In this document: positions 16,663 through 27,117 of the stretch, one piece after another
Layout: the number at the start of each line of letters is the position of its first letter
Numbering within the stretch: position 1 is the stretch's first letter
From: an uncultured Pelagibacteraceae bacterium
GTDB taxonomy: Bacteria; Pseudomonadota; Alphaproteobacteria; Pelagibacterales; Pelagibacteraceae
DNA: 64,000 bases
Assembly: GCA_902567045.1 (NCBI GenBank)
Contig: CACFLJ010000001.1
Coordinates: 1-64,000, forward strand
Reading direction: 5' to 3'
Made by a program: the position numbers and the translations under genes
Notes under the pieces: model-generated
What the model saw: only the letters and a program-made list of their open reading frames with translations
Databases searched by the model: none
What the model was told of the DNA's origin: nothing

Positions 16663-19209
16663 ATGGAAAGATATAATTTTAAAACTGTCGAAGAAAAATG
16701 GCAAGAAAAGTGGCAAAAATCAGGAGTTTTTCGATCTAAAATAGATCGCACTAAAGAAAAATTTTACTGTCTAGAAATGTTTCCATATCCATCTGGAAAA
16801 ATACACATGGGTCATGTTAGAAATTATACCATAGGTGATGTTTTATCACGTTATAAATCTTTGCAAGGTTTTAATGTAATGCATCCAATGGGTTGGGATG
16901 CATTTGGTATGCCAGCAGAAAATGCTGCAAGAGAAAATAGTTTAGATCCTAAAGAATGGACTAATAAAAATATTTCAACCATGAAAGATCAATTAAAAAA
17001 GCTTGGTCTTTCTATTGATTGGGAAAGAGAAATTTCAACATGCTCTGAAGAATATTACAAACATCAACAAATATTTTTTTTGGAGCTTTATGAAAAAGGA
17101 TTAGTTTATAGAAAAGAAAACTACGTTAACTGGGATCCTGTAGATCAAACAGTGCTTGCGAACGAACAAGTTATTGATGGTAAAGGATGGAGATCTGGGG
17201 CAGTTGTTGAACGTAAAAAATTAAATCAATGGTTTTTTAATATTTCAAAATTCTCACAAGAATTACTTGATGGTTTAGATGATCTAAAAAAGTGGCCTAA
17301 CAAAGTCAAAGTGATGCAAAAGAATTGGATTGGAAAATCTTTTGGGTGTGAAATTGCTTTTAAAACAGAAGGGGATCTTCCAGTAAAAGAGATAAAATGT
17401 TTTACGACAAGACCAGATACTCTATTTGGATTTTCATTTTTGGCTCTATCTGTTGATCACGAAATTTCTAAATATTTTTTAAATGATAAAAAATTTCAAG
17501 AGTTTAAGTCAGAGTGTTCAAAAACAGGAACTACCGAAGAAGCAATAGCAATTGGGGAAAAAATTGGTTTTAAAACAAACCTTCAAGCAATAAATCCGCT
17601 AAATCCAAGCCAAAAAGTGCCTGTTTTCTTTGCTAATTTTGTCTTAATGGATTACGGTTTTGGTGCAGTTTTTGGGTGTCCTGCTCATGATCAAAGAGAT
17701 TTTGACTTTGCAAAAAAATATGGTCTAGATATTAAAACCGTAGTTAGACCAGAAGAAGAAAATGAAAACTTTGAAGTTAAAGATGAAGCTTATTCAGGTC
17801 CAGGAGTTTTAATAAATTCAGAATTTCTTAATAAACTTAAAGTGCCAGAAGAGTCAGTTCTTAAAACAATTGATATTTTAGAAGAGAAAAAAATAGGCCA
17901 AAAACAAATTAATTTTAGATTAAAGGATTGGGGAGTATCCAGACAAAGATATTGGGGGTGCCCTATACCTATGGCTTATGATGAGCATGGAAATGTAAGA
18001 ACAATTCCAAAAGAGAATTTACCTGTAAAACTTCCAGAAAATGTAAATTTAAACTCAAAAGGTAACCCATTAGACTCAAAATTAGATTGGAAGAATATTA
18101 TTATTGATGGAAAAAAATATATAAGAGAAACTGACACATTAGATACTTTTGTTTGTTCATCTTGGTATTATCTTAGATTTTGCTCGTCAGATAACTCAGA
18201 ATATGGATTCAAACAAGAAGAAATCGATTACTGGATGCCCGTTGATCAATATATCGGAGGAGTTGAGCACGCTATTCTTCACTTATTATATTCTAGGTTT
18301 TTTATGAAAGCTTTAGGATATAAAAACGAGAATTTTAAGTTTAATGAACCTTTTGAAGGTTTATTCACTCAAGGTATGGTTTGTCATGAGACATATAAAG
18401 ATCAGAATAATAATTGGTTAAGCCCAGATGAAATAGAATTAGTAGGAGATCAATTTTTTAAAAAAGGTGACTCAAAACATTTAGTAAAAGTTGGACCTTC
18501 AGAATCAATGTCGAAATCAAAAAAAAATGTTATTGATCCTGAAAATATAATTAAGAATTATGGAGCTGATGCAGTGAGACTTTTTATATTATCAGATAGC
18601 CCTCCAGAAAAAGATGTGCAGTGGTCAGATCAAGGAATGATGGCTTCATATAAATTTTTACAAAAACTATGGATACTACATAATAAAATTAAAGAAAAAA
18701 TTGAAAATGAATTTAGCGAGAGTAAAGAAAGTGAAAGTTTAGAAAAATTTACTAATCAAATGATAAACAAGATAACTAATAATTTAGAAGGTTTTAATTA
18801 TAATGTTATTATAGCTAATATTTACGAAACATATAATTTTATTAATAAAATAATCGAGAAAAAAATAGACGGTAGAATTATTAAAAACAATTATCAAAAG
18901 ATTTTAATTTTATTTTCACCCGCCATACCTCACTTTGCAGCTGAATGTTTGGAGGATTTAAAATCAAAAGAGGAGATTAAATGGCCGAAAGCAAATAAAA
19001 ACCTTATAGAGGATGATAAAATCGATTATGTTATTCAGATCAATGGTAAAAAAAGAGCCATTTTAAACGAAAGTAGAGATATAGAACAAGATAGCCTTAT
19101 GGATAAGATTAAATTAAATAAATTGTCGAATAAGTATTTAAAAGGTAAGTCTATTTATAAAATAATTTTTGTGAAGAATAGATTAATTAATTTACTAATA
19201 AATGAATAA
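16663..19209 (+). CDS. leuS: Leucyl-tRNA synthetase
   Basis: Charges tRNA-Leu. Class I signatures are [14 protein letters not shown] (HIGH motif, about residue 48) and [10 protein letters not shown] (KMSKS motif, about 620, with S in the first position). The CP1 editing domain between them includes the Thr-rich [11 protein letters not shown] and [15 protein letters not shown]. Length 848 aa, normal. It overlaps lptE by 8 bp and heads a leuS-lptE-holA run conserved across alphaproteobacteria. Confidence 0.98.
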   Translation: MERYNFKTVEEKWQEKWQKSGVFRSKIDRTKEKFYCLEMFPYPSGKIHMGHVRNYTIGDVLSRYKSLQGFNVMHPMGWDAFGMPAENAARENSLDPKEWTNKNISTMKDQLKKLGLSIDWEREISTCSEEYYKHQQIFFLELYEKGLVYRKENYVNWDPVDQTVLANEQVIDGKGWRSGAVVERKKLNQWFFNISKFSQELLDGLDDLKKWPNKVKVMQKNWIGKSFGCEIAFKTEGDLPVKEIKCFTTRPDTLFGFSFLALSVDHEISKYFLNDKKFQEFKSECSKTGTTEEAIAIGEKIGFKTNLQAINPLNPSQKVPVFFANFVLMDYGFGAVFGCPAHDQRDFDFAKKYGLDIKTVVRPEEENENFEVKDEAYSGPGVLINSEFLNKLKVPEESVLKTIDILEEKKIGQKQINFRLKDWGVSRQRYWGCPIPMAYDEHGNVRTIPKENLPVKLPENVNLNSKGNPLDSKLDWKNIIIDGKKYIRETDTLDTFVCSSWYYLRFCSSDNSEYGFKQEEIDYWMPVDQYIGGVEHAILHLLYSRFFMKALGYKNENFKFNEPFEGLFTQGMVCHETYKDQNNNWLSPDEIELVGDQFFKKGDSKHLVKVGPSESMSKSKKNVIDPENIIKNYGADAVRLFILSDSPPEKDVQWSDQGMMASYKFLQKLWILHNKIKEKIENEFSESKESESLEKFTNQMINKITNNLEGFNYNVIIANIYETYNFINKIIEKKIDGRIIKNNYQKILILFSPAIPHFAAECLEDLKSKEEIKWPKANKNLIEDDKIDYVIQINGKKRAILNESRDIEQDSLMDKIKLNKLSNKYLKGKSIYKIIFVKNRLINLLINE

Positions 19210-19678
19210 AATTTTAGTCAAACCTATAATTCTTTTTCTATTATTTAGTATTACATCCTGTTCTTATAAACCAATTTTCTTAGAGAAAAATTATGATTTT
19301 CAAATTAGAGAAATTTCTTTAGTTGGTGATAAAGATATAAATAGAACTATCCAAAACAAACTTAAATTTATTAAAAATAACGATAGTAAAGATAAGAAAA
19401 GCTACACCATAAATATAAACTCAACCAAAAATAGAGAAATTGTATCAAAAGATTCTAAGGGAGACCCTGTAAAATTTGAAATAAATGTTTTAGTTGAGTA
19501 TAAAATATTGATCAACAATAATACTTTACTTGATACCAAAATTGAAAAGAAGAATATTTATAGCAATGACTCTGATCCATTTAAATTAGAGCAAACAGAA
19601 AATATAATTTTACAAAATCTTTCAGAGAGTGTTGGGGATGCTATAATTTCATCAATTATAAATTTAGATGATAATTAA
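19202..19678 (+). CDS. lptE: LptE, LPS-assembly lipoprotein
   Basis: Outer-membrane lipoprotein that plugs LptD during lipopolysaccharide insertion. A short signal ends in the lipobox SITSC, followed by SYKPIF, the characteristic start of alphaproteobacterial LptE. The rest is a small alpha/beta domain. The identification depends on the lipobox-SYKPI motif and the leuS-lptE-holA order rather than on strong sequence conservation. Length 158 aa. Overlaps leuS by 8 bp and holA by 11 bp. Confidence 0.85.
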   Translation: MNKILVKPIILFLLFSITSCSYKPIFLEKNYDFQIREISLVGDKDINRTIQNKLKFIKNNDSKDKKSYTININSTKNREIVSKDSKGDPVKFEINVLVEYKILINNNTLLDTKIEKKNIYSNDSDPFKLEQTENIILQNLSESVGDAIISSIINLDDN

Positions 19679-20645
19679 AAGTTTTGAACTAGAAAAAATA
19701 ATTTCTTTAAATTTAAATATACATTTAATTTATGGAAATAATGAAGGAATTAAACAAGATATAATAAGCAATTTTTATAAAAAAAATTATGAAGGTGAAG
19801 TTTTGAAATATGATGAGCAGGATATATTAACAAACAAAGATGAATTTATATCAAGTTTGCTAAACAAATCTCTTTTTGAGACTGAAAAATTAATTATTAT
19901 TTCAAGAGGTACAGATAAATTAACTACTGTTATTAATGAACTTTTAGACAGGAAGGAAATTGGAGCAAAAATAATAATTAAATCTTCAAACTTAGAAAAG
20001 AAATCTAAATTAAGAAATTTATTTGAAAAAGAAAAGAATGTAATTTGTACACCTGTTTATGAAGACGATTCTCGATCATTAAATTTTATTATAAATAATT
20101 TTTTAAAAGATTATAAATTAAGCCTTTCTCAAGAAATAAAAAATATTCTTATCGAAAGATCGAATGGTGACAGAATAAATTTAAAAAATGAACTATCTAA
20201 ATTAAAAAATTTATCAATTACTAAAAATAAATTAAGTATTGAAGATGTATTAAAACTTTCTAATCTTGCAGAAAACTACAGTGTATTCGAATTATCAGAT
20301 AATTATTTAGCAAAAAATTCAAAAAAAGTGTCAAATATTCTTAATGAAAATAATTACTCATCAGATGATTGTATCTTAATAATAAGAACAATATTAAATA
20401 AATCAAAAAGACTTTTAAAAATTAGAAATGAAGTTGATAATAATAAAAATATTGATCAGGTAATATCTACAATTAAACCTCCTATATTTTGGAAAGAAAA
20501 AGAAATTGTAAAAAAACAAGCTCAGTCATGGTCAACTAATGAGGTAAAAAATATAATATTTAAGATCAATGATTTGGAAGCTTTGGTTAAGAAAAATACA
20601 GCAAATTCAATGCTTTTTGTCTCAAATTTTATCAGTAATTACTAA
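19668..20645 (+). CDS. holA: DNA polymerase III delta subunit
   Basis: Clamp-loader subunit that opens the beta clamp. The N-terminus (LIYGNNEGIKQDIISNF) matches the HolA opening, usually followed by LFEEEKLIII-like; here SLFETEKLIIISRG. The C-terminal helical collar runs to SMLFVSNFISNY. It lacks a functional Walker site, as expected for delta. Length 325 aa. It follows lptE and overlaps convergent parB by 4 bp. Confidence 0.92.
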   Translation: MIIKSFELEKIISLNLNIHLIYGNNEGIKQDIISNFYKKNYEGEVLKYDEQDILTNKDEFISSLLNKSLFETEKLIIISRGTDKLTTVINELLDRKEIGAKIIIKSSNLEKKSKLRNLFEKEKNVICTPVYEDDSRSLNFIINNFLKDYKLSLSQEIKNILIERSNGDRINLKNELSKLKNLSITKNKLSIEDVLKLSNLAENYSVFELSDNYLAKNSKKVSNILNENNYSSDDCILIIRTILNKSKRLLKIRNEVDNNKNIDQVISTIKPPIFWKEKEIVKKQAQSWSTNEVKNIIFKINDLEALVKKNTANSMLFVSNFISNY

Positions 20646-21493
20646 TAATTTTGTTTAATAATCTCTACCAGCCTATCAAGCTGGTCAGCTCCCTTATACT
20701 CTAAACTAATAGTCCCAGAGTTATTTCTTTTATTCTTAACAAACACTCTCATTCCAATTTTATCTGTTAACTCTTCTTCAAGAGTTACGATGTTTGGATC
20801 TTTTTTCTTAATAGAACTGTTGGAACTAGATTTCAACATACGAACTAAACTTTCTGTTTGCCTAACTGACAATTTTTTTGAGATTATTTTCTTTGCTAAA
20901 AGAATTGCATTATCTAATCCAACTAAGATTTTTGCGTGTCCTTGAGATAATTTCTCTTCAATTATTAATTCTATTATTTCTTGTGGAAGAGATAGCAGTC
21001 TCAAACAATTAGATATATGTGCTCTACTTTTACCAATAAATTTTGATACCTTGTCCTGGTCATAACTAAATTCGTCTATCAATCTTTTATAACCCTCAGC
21101 TTCTTCAATTGGATTCAAATCTTTTCTTTGAACATTTTCAACAATAGCAAATTCCAAGGATTTTAGATTATCTACATTAATTACAACTACTGGTACTTCA
21201 TGAAGTCCTGCGTGTTGTGCTGCCTGCCATCTTCTTTCGCCAGCTATTATTTCTAGTTTATCATCCTCATCAGAAGATGGCCTAACTATGATTGGTTGAA
21301 TTATGCCTCTCTCTCTTATAGAGTTAGTTAGTTCCTCTAAACTCGCTTCATCAAATTTTTTTCTTGGCTGATACTTATTTCTAACTAAAGAACTTATTGA
21401 GACATTTTTTTTATCATCAATTTTTTCACTATCTCCTATCAAAGAAGATAATCCTCTACCTAGTCCCTTTTTTGATTTAAATGGATTGATCAT
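20642..21493 (-). CDS. parB: ParB, chromosome-partitioning CTPase/DNA-binding protein
   Basis: Binds parS sites and loads onto the chromosome with CTP. The N-terminal KKGLGRGLSSLIGD is the family start. The CTP-binding domain has NKYQPRKKFDE, GIIQPIIVRP and ITAGERRWQAA-like IIAGERRWQAAQHAG. The parS-binding helix-turn-helix follows (DQDKVSKFIGKSRAHISNCLRLLSLP). The C-terminal dimerisation domain ends at LVEIIKQNY. Length 283 aa. Its start overlaps the parA stop by 4 bp; two parS-like sites lie about 1.4-1.7 kb upstream. Confidence 0.98.
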   Translation of the reverse strand: MINPFKSKKGLGRGLSSLIGDSEKIDDKKNVSISSLVRNKYQPRKKFDEASLEELTNSIRERGIIQPIIVRPSSDEDDKLEIIAGERRWQAAQHAGLHEVPVVVINVDNLKSLEFAIVENVQRKDLNPIEEAEGYKRLIDEFSYDQDKVSKFIGKSRAHISNCLRLLSLPQEIIELIIEEKLSQGHAKILVGLDNAILLAKKIISKKLSVRQTESLVRMLKSSSNSSIKKKDPNIVTLEEELTDKIGMRVFVKNKRNNSGTISLEYKGADQLDRLVEIIKQNY

Positions 21494-22290
21494 GCTGCAC
21501 TCTCCACTGGTTTATCTTGATTTAAAAATTCTTCTGTAAAACTAAAATATGCTCTACTGCCTGGACAAGTTTTGTCATAAATTAGAACTGGAACACCGTG
21601 TGAGGGTGCTTCTGATAGTCTGACATTTCTAGGTACTGCTGTGCTGTAAACTTTATCCTTAAAATAGTTCCTTGCCTCTATTTCTACCTCCCCTGATAAT
21701 TTATTTCTCTTATCGTACATGGTCAGGAGTATTCCTCTTATCTCCAAAGATGGATTTAGGTTCGACTTTATCCTCTCAATTGTTTTCATAAGTTGTGTAA
21801 GTCCCTCCAAAGCAAAAAATTCTGTCTGAAGTGGTACCACTAGAGCATTGGAAGCTACTAAGGCCATGATTGTAAGGAGGCTTAAGGATGGTGGGCAGTC
21901 AATAATGATATAGTCATAAGTCGGCTCAGAATTGTTTAGAATCAATGTTAATTCATCTTTTAATTTAAAGGCTCTACGGCTATCATCTGCTGTCTCTACC
22001 TCTAATCCAGACAAATCAACATTCGATGATATCAAATCTAAATTTTCTAGTCTCGTAGACTGGATTACCTCTGAAATTTTTTTATTTCCATTCAAAACAT
22101 TGTAAATTGTTTGGTCAGAACTAGTTGTGTTAGATAATCCAAGGCCTGTTGTAGCATTACCTTGTGGATCAAGATCAATAACAAGAATTTTTTTTCCTTT
22201 CATTGTTAACCCGGCAGCAAGATTGATAACTGTGGTAGTCTTACCCACTCCACCTTTCTGATTTATGACCGAAATAATTTTTTTATTCAT
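21490..22290 (-). CDS. parA: ParA, chromosome-partitioning ATPase
   Basis: Forms the nucleoid-bound ATPase gradient that moves ParB-parS. The deviant Walker A is NQKGGVGKTTTVINLA (about 9-24). The other motifs are LVIDLDPQGNATTGLG, YIIIDCPPSLSLLTI and VVPLQTEFFALEGL. Length 266 aa, typical. It sits in the conserved mnmG-rsmG-parA-parB order and overlaps rsmG by 8 bp. Confidence 0.98.
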   Translation of the reverse strand: MNKKIISVINQKGGVGKTTTVINLAAGLTMKGKKILVIDLDPQGNATTGLGLSNTTSSDQTIYNVLNGNKKISEVIQSTRLENLDLISSNVDLSGLEVETADDSRRAFKLKDELTLILNNSEPTYDYIIIDCPPSLSLLTIMALVASNALVVPLQTEFFALEGLTQLMKTIERIKSNLNPSLEIRGILLTMYDKRNKLSGEVEIEARNYFKDKVYSTAVPRNVRLSEAPSHGVPVLIYDKTCPGSRAYFSFTEEFLNQDKPVESAA

Positions 22291-22927
22291 ATTTTTTTTT
22301 TAAATTTGAAATTCTTACTACTGACGATACATCACTTGTTAAACTTTTCATTTCTTCTATATCGAATTTCCACTTTGAAGAAACATCTTTTAAAATTTTT
22401 TTACCACTCTTTCCTAGATACATAACTATGTATTTGAAATTTTTAAAATTCTTTGTCGCTATTTCAAAAATAACCGGTAAAGGTTTGAATGCTCGACAAA
22501 TTATTACGTCAGTTACTAAATTTTTTTCTTCAAATATATTTTTTTGATAAATTTCTGCTTCTAATTTAAATTTTTTTGCCATCTCTTTAAGAAAATTACT
22601 TTTATGGTAACTCTTTTCATAAAAAATCAGCTTAAAACCTTGCTTTTTGGATTTCATCAAAATACCTAAAACTATACTAGGAAGACCTGCACCTGAGCCA
22701 AGATCTGTGCACACTTGAATATCATTTTTATCAATAAAATCAATAGTTTGTGCGCTATCATAAATATGTCGCGTATTTATTGACTTTTCTGTGCTTGAAC
22801 TTATCAAATTAATTTTCTTGTTTGTATTTAAAATTGACTGTGAGTACTCATCCAGCTCCTTTAATGTTTCACGTGAAACATTTGGAAGGTAGATTTTGTC
22901 TGTTTTTATTATTTTCGAATCAATCAA
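22283..22927 (-). CDS. rsmG: RsmG, 16S rRNA 7-methylguanosine methyltransferase
   Basis: Methylates G527 of 16S rRNA using SAM. The SAM motif [19 protein letters not shown] (about residues 71-89) and the downstream [14 protein letters not shown] are diagnostic. Length 214 aa. The 5' part of the gene contains a perfect parS palindrome, read in frame as VSRET. Its start overlaps the mnmG stop by 4 bp. Confidence 0.96.
   Translation of the reverse strand: MIDSKIIKTDKIYLPNVSRETLKELDEYSQSILNTNKKINLISSSTEKSINTRHIYDSAQTIDFIDKNDIQVCTDLGSGAGLPSIVLGILMKSKKQGFKLIFYEKSYHKSNFLKEMAKKFKLEAEIYQKNIFEEKNLVTDVIICRAFKPLPVIFEIATKNFKNFKYIVMYLGKSGKKILKDVSSKWKFDIEEMKSLTSDVSSVVRISNLKKKYE
22865..22880. promoter_or_regulatory. 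parS site (perfect), inside rsmG
   Basis: TGTTTCACGTGAAACA is a perfect 16-bp palindrome identical to the bacterial parS consensus. It lies in the first 25 codons of rsmG and is translated there as part of NVSRETLK. ParB encoded 1.4 kb away should load here. Confidence 0.95.
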
Positions 22928-24795
22928 GCTATATGCTTAATAGACTTTCTTTTGACATGAGACAACAAAATATATACTGCTGCTGGCGTAATCCCATCTA
23001 TTCTGAGTGCTTGGCCAAGTGTTTTTGGTTTTATTTCCTTAAATTTTGATTTAACTTCATTTGATAACCCTGAGAATTGATCATAATCTAAATTTTCAGG
23101 AATTTTAAGATTTTCATCTCTTTTAAATGCTAATATATCTGCATCTTGTTTCTTCAAATAGCCTTTATAATGAGCTTTTATCTCGATTTGCTCATCTATT
23201 TCACGTGAAACATATTTGATTTCTGGCCAAATTTCCCTAATTTTACTCATTTTTACTGATTTCTGACTCAATATTTCTATTGCATTTCTTTTAACCCCAT
23301 CTTTCGCAATATTTATTCCGAATTTTGTAGCTTTAGTTGGAGAAATCAATGAATTTTCCATTTTTTGTAGACTTTTATCAAGTTTAGATGCTTTTTCTTT
23401 ATATATTATTTTTCTTTCATCAAGTATAAGTCCGATATCAATTCCTTTTTGAGTAAGTCTAAGATCGGCATTATCAGATCTCAAAGATAACCTATATTCT
23501 GCCCTTGAAGTAAACATTCTATAAGGCTCAGCAACTCCCTTTGTGACCAAATCATCTATCATCACACCTATATATGCTTCAGATCTATCGAGGATAAATG
23601 GTACTTTACCTAATATAGAAAGAGCAGCATTAATTCCTGCAATCAAGCCTTGAGCGGCTGCCTCCTCATAACCTGTTGTACCGTTTATTTGTCCTGCTAG
23701 GTAAAGATTTCTAATTTTTTTTGTCTCTAATGTTAAAAATAGCTCTCTTGGGTCCACAAAATCATATTCTATAGCATACCCAGGCCTTAATATCTTTACA
23801 TTATCTAAACCATTGATATTATTACATATTTCTTGCTGTACATCAGCTGGAAGAGAAGTTGAAATTCCGTTAGGGTATATAGTTTTATCATTTAGACCCT
23901 CGGGCTCCAAAAATATTTGATGCTTTTGTTTATCGGCAAACTTTACAATTTTATCTTCTATAGAAGGACAGTATCTCGGACCAACTCCCTGAATACTTCC
24001 AGAGTACATAGCACTACTTTTTATGTTTTTGGAAATGATATCATGCACTGCTTGGTTGGTATAAGTCATCCTACAAGAAATTTGTTTATTAATATTTTTT
24101 TTTGTAAGGAAGGAAAAAAAATACGGATCTTCATCTGCATGCTGCTCCTCCAGTTTTTCAAAATTGATTGTCGTTGCATCTAGTCTTGGTGGTGTTCCTG
24201 TTTTTAATCTTCCAATTTTAAAATTATATTTTTCTAACTGTTCACTTAAACCAGTTGAAGGTTTTTCATTAAATCTCCCTGCAGGTGTTTTTTCATTACC
24301 AATGTGGATTAACCCATTTAGGAAAGTTCCAGTTGTTAGAATTACTTTTGATGAAAGTACTTTTTTACCTTCTTGTGTAACGAAACCTATTATACTGTTT
24401 TTTTCAAATATGAATTCAATTACAGGATCTGAAAAAATGATTAAATTACAATAGTTTAACAATTTTTCTTGCATATATTTCTTATATAATGATCTATCAC
24501 TTTGAGTCCGCGGTCCACGCACCGCAGGACCTCTACTTCTATTTAATAATCGAAATTGTATTCCTGATTTATCCGCCACTTCTCCCATTACACCATCTAG
24601 TGCGTCTATTTCTCGAACAAGATGGCCTTTACCTAATCCTCCTATAGCTGGATTACATGACATCTCACCAATAGTATCAAATTTATGTGTAAATAAGGCT
24701 GTATTTACTCCCAATCTAGCAGATGCTGCTGCAGCTTCACAGCCAGCATGCCCACCGCCAATTACAACTACATCAAATGACAACTCATTTTTCAT
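22924..24795 (-). CDS. mnmG: MnmG (GidA), tRNA uridine-5-carboxymethylaminomethyl modification FAD enzyme
   Basis: With MnmE forms cmnm5U34 in several tRNAs. The N-terminal FAD motif is [21 protein letters not shown]. Conserved [24 protein letters not shown] and [14 protein letters not shown] follow, and the C-terminal helical domain ends [15 protein letters not shown]. Length 623 aa. It carries a second parS-like site near the 3' part of the gene. The order mnmE-mnmG-rsmG-parA-parB is the classical one. Confidence 0.98.
   Translation of the reverse strand: MKNELSFDVVVIGGGHAGCEAAAASARLGVNTALFTHKFDTIGEMSCNPAIGGLGKGHLVREIDALDGVMGEVADKSGIQFRLLNRSRGPAVRGPRTQSDRSLYKKYMQEKLLNYCNLIIFSDPVIEFIFEKNSIIGFVTQEGKKVLSSKVILTTGTFLNGLIHIGNEKTPAGRFNEKPSTGLSEQLEKYNFKIGRLKTGTPPRLDATTINFEKLEEQHADEDPYFFSFLTKKNINKQISCRMTYTNQAVHDIISKNIKSSAMYSGSIQGVGPRYCPSIEDKIVKFADKQKHQIFLEPEGLNDKTIYPNGISTSLPADVQQEICNNINGLDNVKILRPGYAIEYDFVDPRELFLTLETKKIRNLYLAGQINGTTGYEEAAAQGLIAGINAALSILGKVPFILDRSEAYIGVMIDDLVTKGVAEPYRMFTSRAEYRLSLRSDNADLRLTQKGIDIGLILDERKIIYKEKASKLDKSLQKMENSLISPTKATKFGINIAKDGVKRNAIEILSQKSVKMSKIREIWPEIKYVSREIDEQIEIKAHYKGYLKKQDADILAFKRDENLKIPENLDYDQFSGLSNEVKSKFKEIKPKTLGQALRIDGITPAAVYILLSHVKRKSIKHIA
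23197..23212. promoter_or_regulatory. parS-like site with one mismatch, inside mnmG
   Basis: TATTTCACGTGAAACA differs from the parS consensus only at the second base (A for G). It lies 332 bp from the perfect site and is read in frame in mnmG as part of YVSREIDE. It is probably a second ParB loading site. Confidence 0.8.
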
Positions 24796-24871
24796 AGCTG
24801 TAATTTATTATTGATCCTAAAATTTACAAGGAAACACTTAAAAATGCATAAAAAACAAGTAAATTCAGTAC

Positions 24872-26203
24872 TTATTTACCTATACAAAAGTCGTTAAAAA
24901 TAGACCCTAATATTTCTTCAACATCTACTTTACCAACAATCATTCCTAAATGTCTGGTTGCCAATCTTAAATCTTCTGCAGCTTTATCAAAATCTTCTTG
25001 GGAGTTTTTTTCCTCGAAGTTGATTAAATTTTGAACACAAGCTTCTAAACTTTTTCTATGTCTTTCTCTCGTAATTAAAGTTTCGTTTGGACTAACAAAT
25101 TTATTTTTTAATTTATCTTTAATTCTATTTATTAACTCATCTAAGTTTGTTTCATTTTTAATTGATAAAAAAATTGGATTAAACTTTTCAATTTGTTGAT
25201 TGATATCTTTATAACCAAGATCTATTTTATTAATTACAATTATTGATTTTTCACTAACCAAATCGTTCAAAAACCCAGTAAAATCAACACTTTTTGGCTC
25301 TATTACTATTATGTTTAAATCAGCATCCTCAGCACGTTTGAGGGCTAATTTAATTCCTTTTTTTTCTATCTCATCTTGAGACTCTCTAATCCCAGCAGTA
25401 TCAGAAATCACAACAGGATATCCATCTAAATTTAAATGAGCTTCGATAACGTCTCTTGTTGTTCCTGCAATTTCTGAAACGATAGCTACATCACGATTGG
25501 AAAGATAATTAAGCAAAGATGATTTTCCTGCATTGGCTGGTCCAATAATTGCAATTTTAAAACCTTCTCTAATTCTTTCTCCAACTTTTTGATCGTTCAA
25601 AATTTTTTCGATTTCTAATCTTATTTTTTCAGAATCATTTTTTATATTTTTAATTACATCATCTGGGAGATCTTCCTCAGGAAAATCAATCTTAGCTTCA
25701 ACGTTTGATAAAATTTTTAAAAGTTTTTCTCTTAGTGAATTAAATTTATCTGAACTTTTACCACTCATTATTTTAATAGCTTGTTGTCTTTGAATTTCTG
25801 TTTCTGCAGAAATAAGATCGGATATGCTCTCAGCTTTAAGAATATTTATTTTTTCATTTTGAAAAGCAATTTTTGTAAATTCACCAGGCTCAGCAAGTCG
25901 ACAATTTTCAATTTTTGATAATTGATCTAAAATTGTCCTCACAACAGCAATGCTACCGTGCACATGTATTTCAGCCATATCTTCGCCTGTGTAGCTCTCT
26001 GGGCCTGGAAACCATATTAATATTCCCTCGTCTATAAGCTCAGAATTATTGATTTTATTGAATTTTTTTAAGGTTGCTTGCCTTGGCTTTGGAAGTTGAT
26101 CATTTGTTATTAATTTTACAATCTCTTCAACTTTAGATCCAGATATTCTTATAACTGCGATTCCTGATACACCAGGTCCTGAAGAGAGAGCGTAGATTGT
26201 CAT
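24872..26203 (-). CDS. mnmE: MnmE (TrmE), tRNA modification GTPase
   Basis: Partner of MnmG. The N-terminal tetrahydrofolate-binding domain starts TIYALSSGPGVSGIAVIRISG. The GTPase domain has GPANAGKSSLLNYL (G1), TTRDV (G2), DTAGIRES (G3) and NKID (G4). The C-terminus ends FCIGK, the conserved C(I/L)GK with the catalytic Cys. Length 443 aa. It is separated from mnmG by 76 bp and divergent from the sulfotransferase at 26252. Confidence 0.98.
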   Translation of the reverse strand: MTIYALSSGPGVSGIAVIRISGSKVEEIVKLITNDQLPKPRQATLKKFNKINNSELIDEGILIWFPGPESYTGEDMAEIHVHGSIAVVRTILDQLSKIENCRLAEPGEFTKIAFQNEKINILKAESISDLISAETEIQRQQAIKIMSGKSSDKFNSLREKLLKILSNVEAKIDFPEEDLPDDVIKNIKNDSEKIRLEIEKILNDQKVGERIREGFKIAIIGPANAGKSSLLNYLSNRDVAIVSEIAGTTRDVIEAHLNLDGYPVVISDTAGIRESQDEIEKKGIKLALKRAEDADLNIIVIEPKSVDFTGFLNDLVSEKSIIVINKIDLGYKDINQQIEKFNPIFLSIKNETNLDELINRIKDKLKNKFVSPNETLITRERHRKSLEACVQNLINFEEKNSQEDFDKAAEDLRLATRHLGMIVGKVDVEEILGSIFNDFCIGK

Positions 26204-26251
26204 AATTAATTATTATAGTTTTATATTCATCTAAATTATATATTTATCTTA

Positions 26252-27112
26252 ATGATTATTTGGTTAGCTTCATATCCTAAAAGTGGAAATACATGGTTAA
26301 GATTTTTTATAATTTCTTTGTTAATGGGAAAAAAAACTGATTTAAACTTAAGTCACCTAAAAGCAATTATTAATTATCCTCATTCTACTCAGTTTAATGG
26401 TTTGATTTCCAATTTGCTTGATTTTACTGAGATTGCAAAAAACTGGATAGCTTCACAAAAAAAAATAAATTCAGATAAAAATTTAAGATTTTTTAAAACT
26501 CATAATATGCTTGGTAAATTTAGGGGTTTTCCCTTTACAAATTCTGAAAATACACTTGGAACGATTTATATTGTTAGAGATCCAAGAAATGTAATTACAT
26601 CTTTAAAAAATCATTATTCATTATCTAACTATAATGAAGCAAAAGAATTTTTATTTAATGAAAATAAAATTTTAAGTTTGTCCGAAGATCAAAAAAATTT
26701 ATATTTAAAAAGTAAAAAATTTCCTCTGACACAATTTGTTGGATCATGGAAATCTCATTACTTATCTTGGAAAAATATGAGAAAAAATAATCTTTTAATT
26801 AGATATGAGGACCTTATTCAAGACACCAAAAATGAGTTTACAAAAATAGCTAATTTTGTTGGAGATTTATTAAAGTTAAAGTTTAATGAAGATCAAATTG
26901 ATACAGCAATTAATTTAAGCTCTTTTGAAAATCTAGAAAAAATGGAGAAAAAAGATGGATTTGCAGAGAGCAATATAGGTAAGGATGGAAATAAAAATAA
27001 ATTTTTTTTCCTTGGCCCAAAAAATAATTGGAGAAAAATATTAGATCAACAAATTTCCAAAGATATTGAGAAGGAGTTTGAAAAGGAAATGAAAGAATTA
27101 AAATATATTTAA
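26252..27112 (+). CDS. Sulfotransferase-domain protein (copy A)
   Basis: A cytosolic-type sulfotransferase fold: the 5'-phosphosulfate loop WLASYPKSGNTWLRFF at residues 4-19 and the 3'-phosphate motif TIYIVRDPRNVITSL near residue 105. The C-terminal GPKNNWRKIL resembles the KGxxGDWK-type PAPS site. The acceptor is unknown. It is a paralogue of the gene at 59987-60832, which starts with almost the same MIIW(L/I)ASYPKSGNT. It interrupts the mnmE-rho neighbourhood, where most alphaproteobacteria have no such gene, so it looks inserted. It converges on rho with a 5 bp gap. Length 286 aa. Confidence 0.85.
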   Translation: MIIWLASYPKSGNTWLRFFIISLLMGKKTDLNLSHLKAIINYPHSTQFNGLISNLLDFTEIAKNWIASQKKINSDKNLRFFKTHNMLGKFRGFPFTNSENTLGTIYIVRDPRNVITSLKNHYSLSNYNEAKEFLFNENKILSLSEDQKNLYLKSKKFPLTQFVGSWKSHYLSWKNMRKNNLLIRYEDLIQDTKNEFTKIANFVGDLLKLKFNEDQIDTAINLSSFENLEKMEKKDGFAESNIGKDGNKNKFFFLGPKNNWRKILDQQISKDIEKEFEKEMKELKYI

Positions 27113-27117
27113 TGTAT

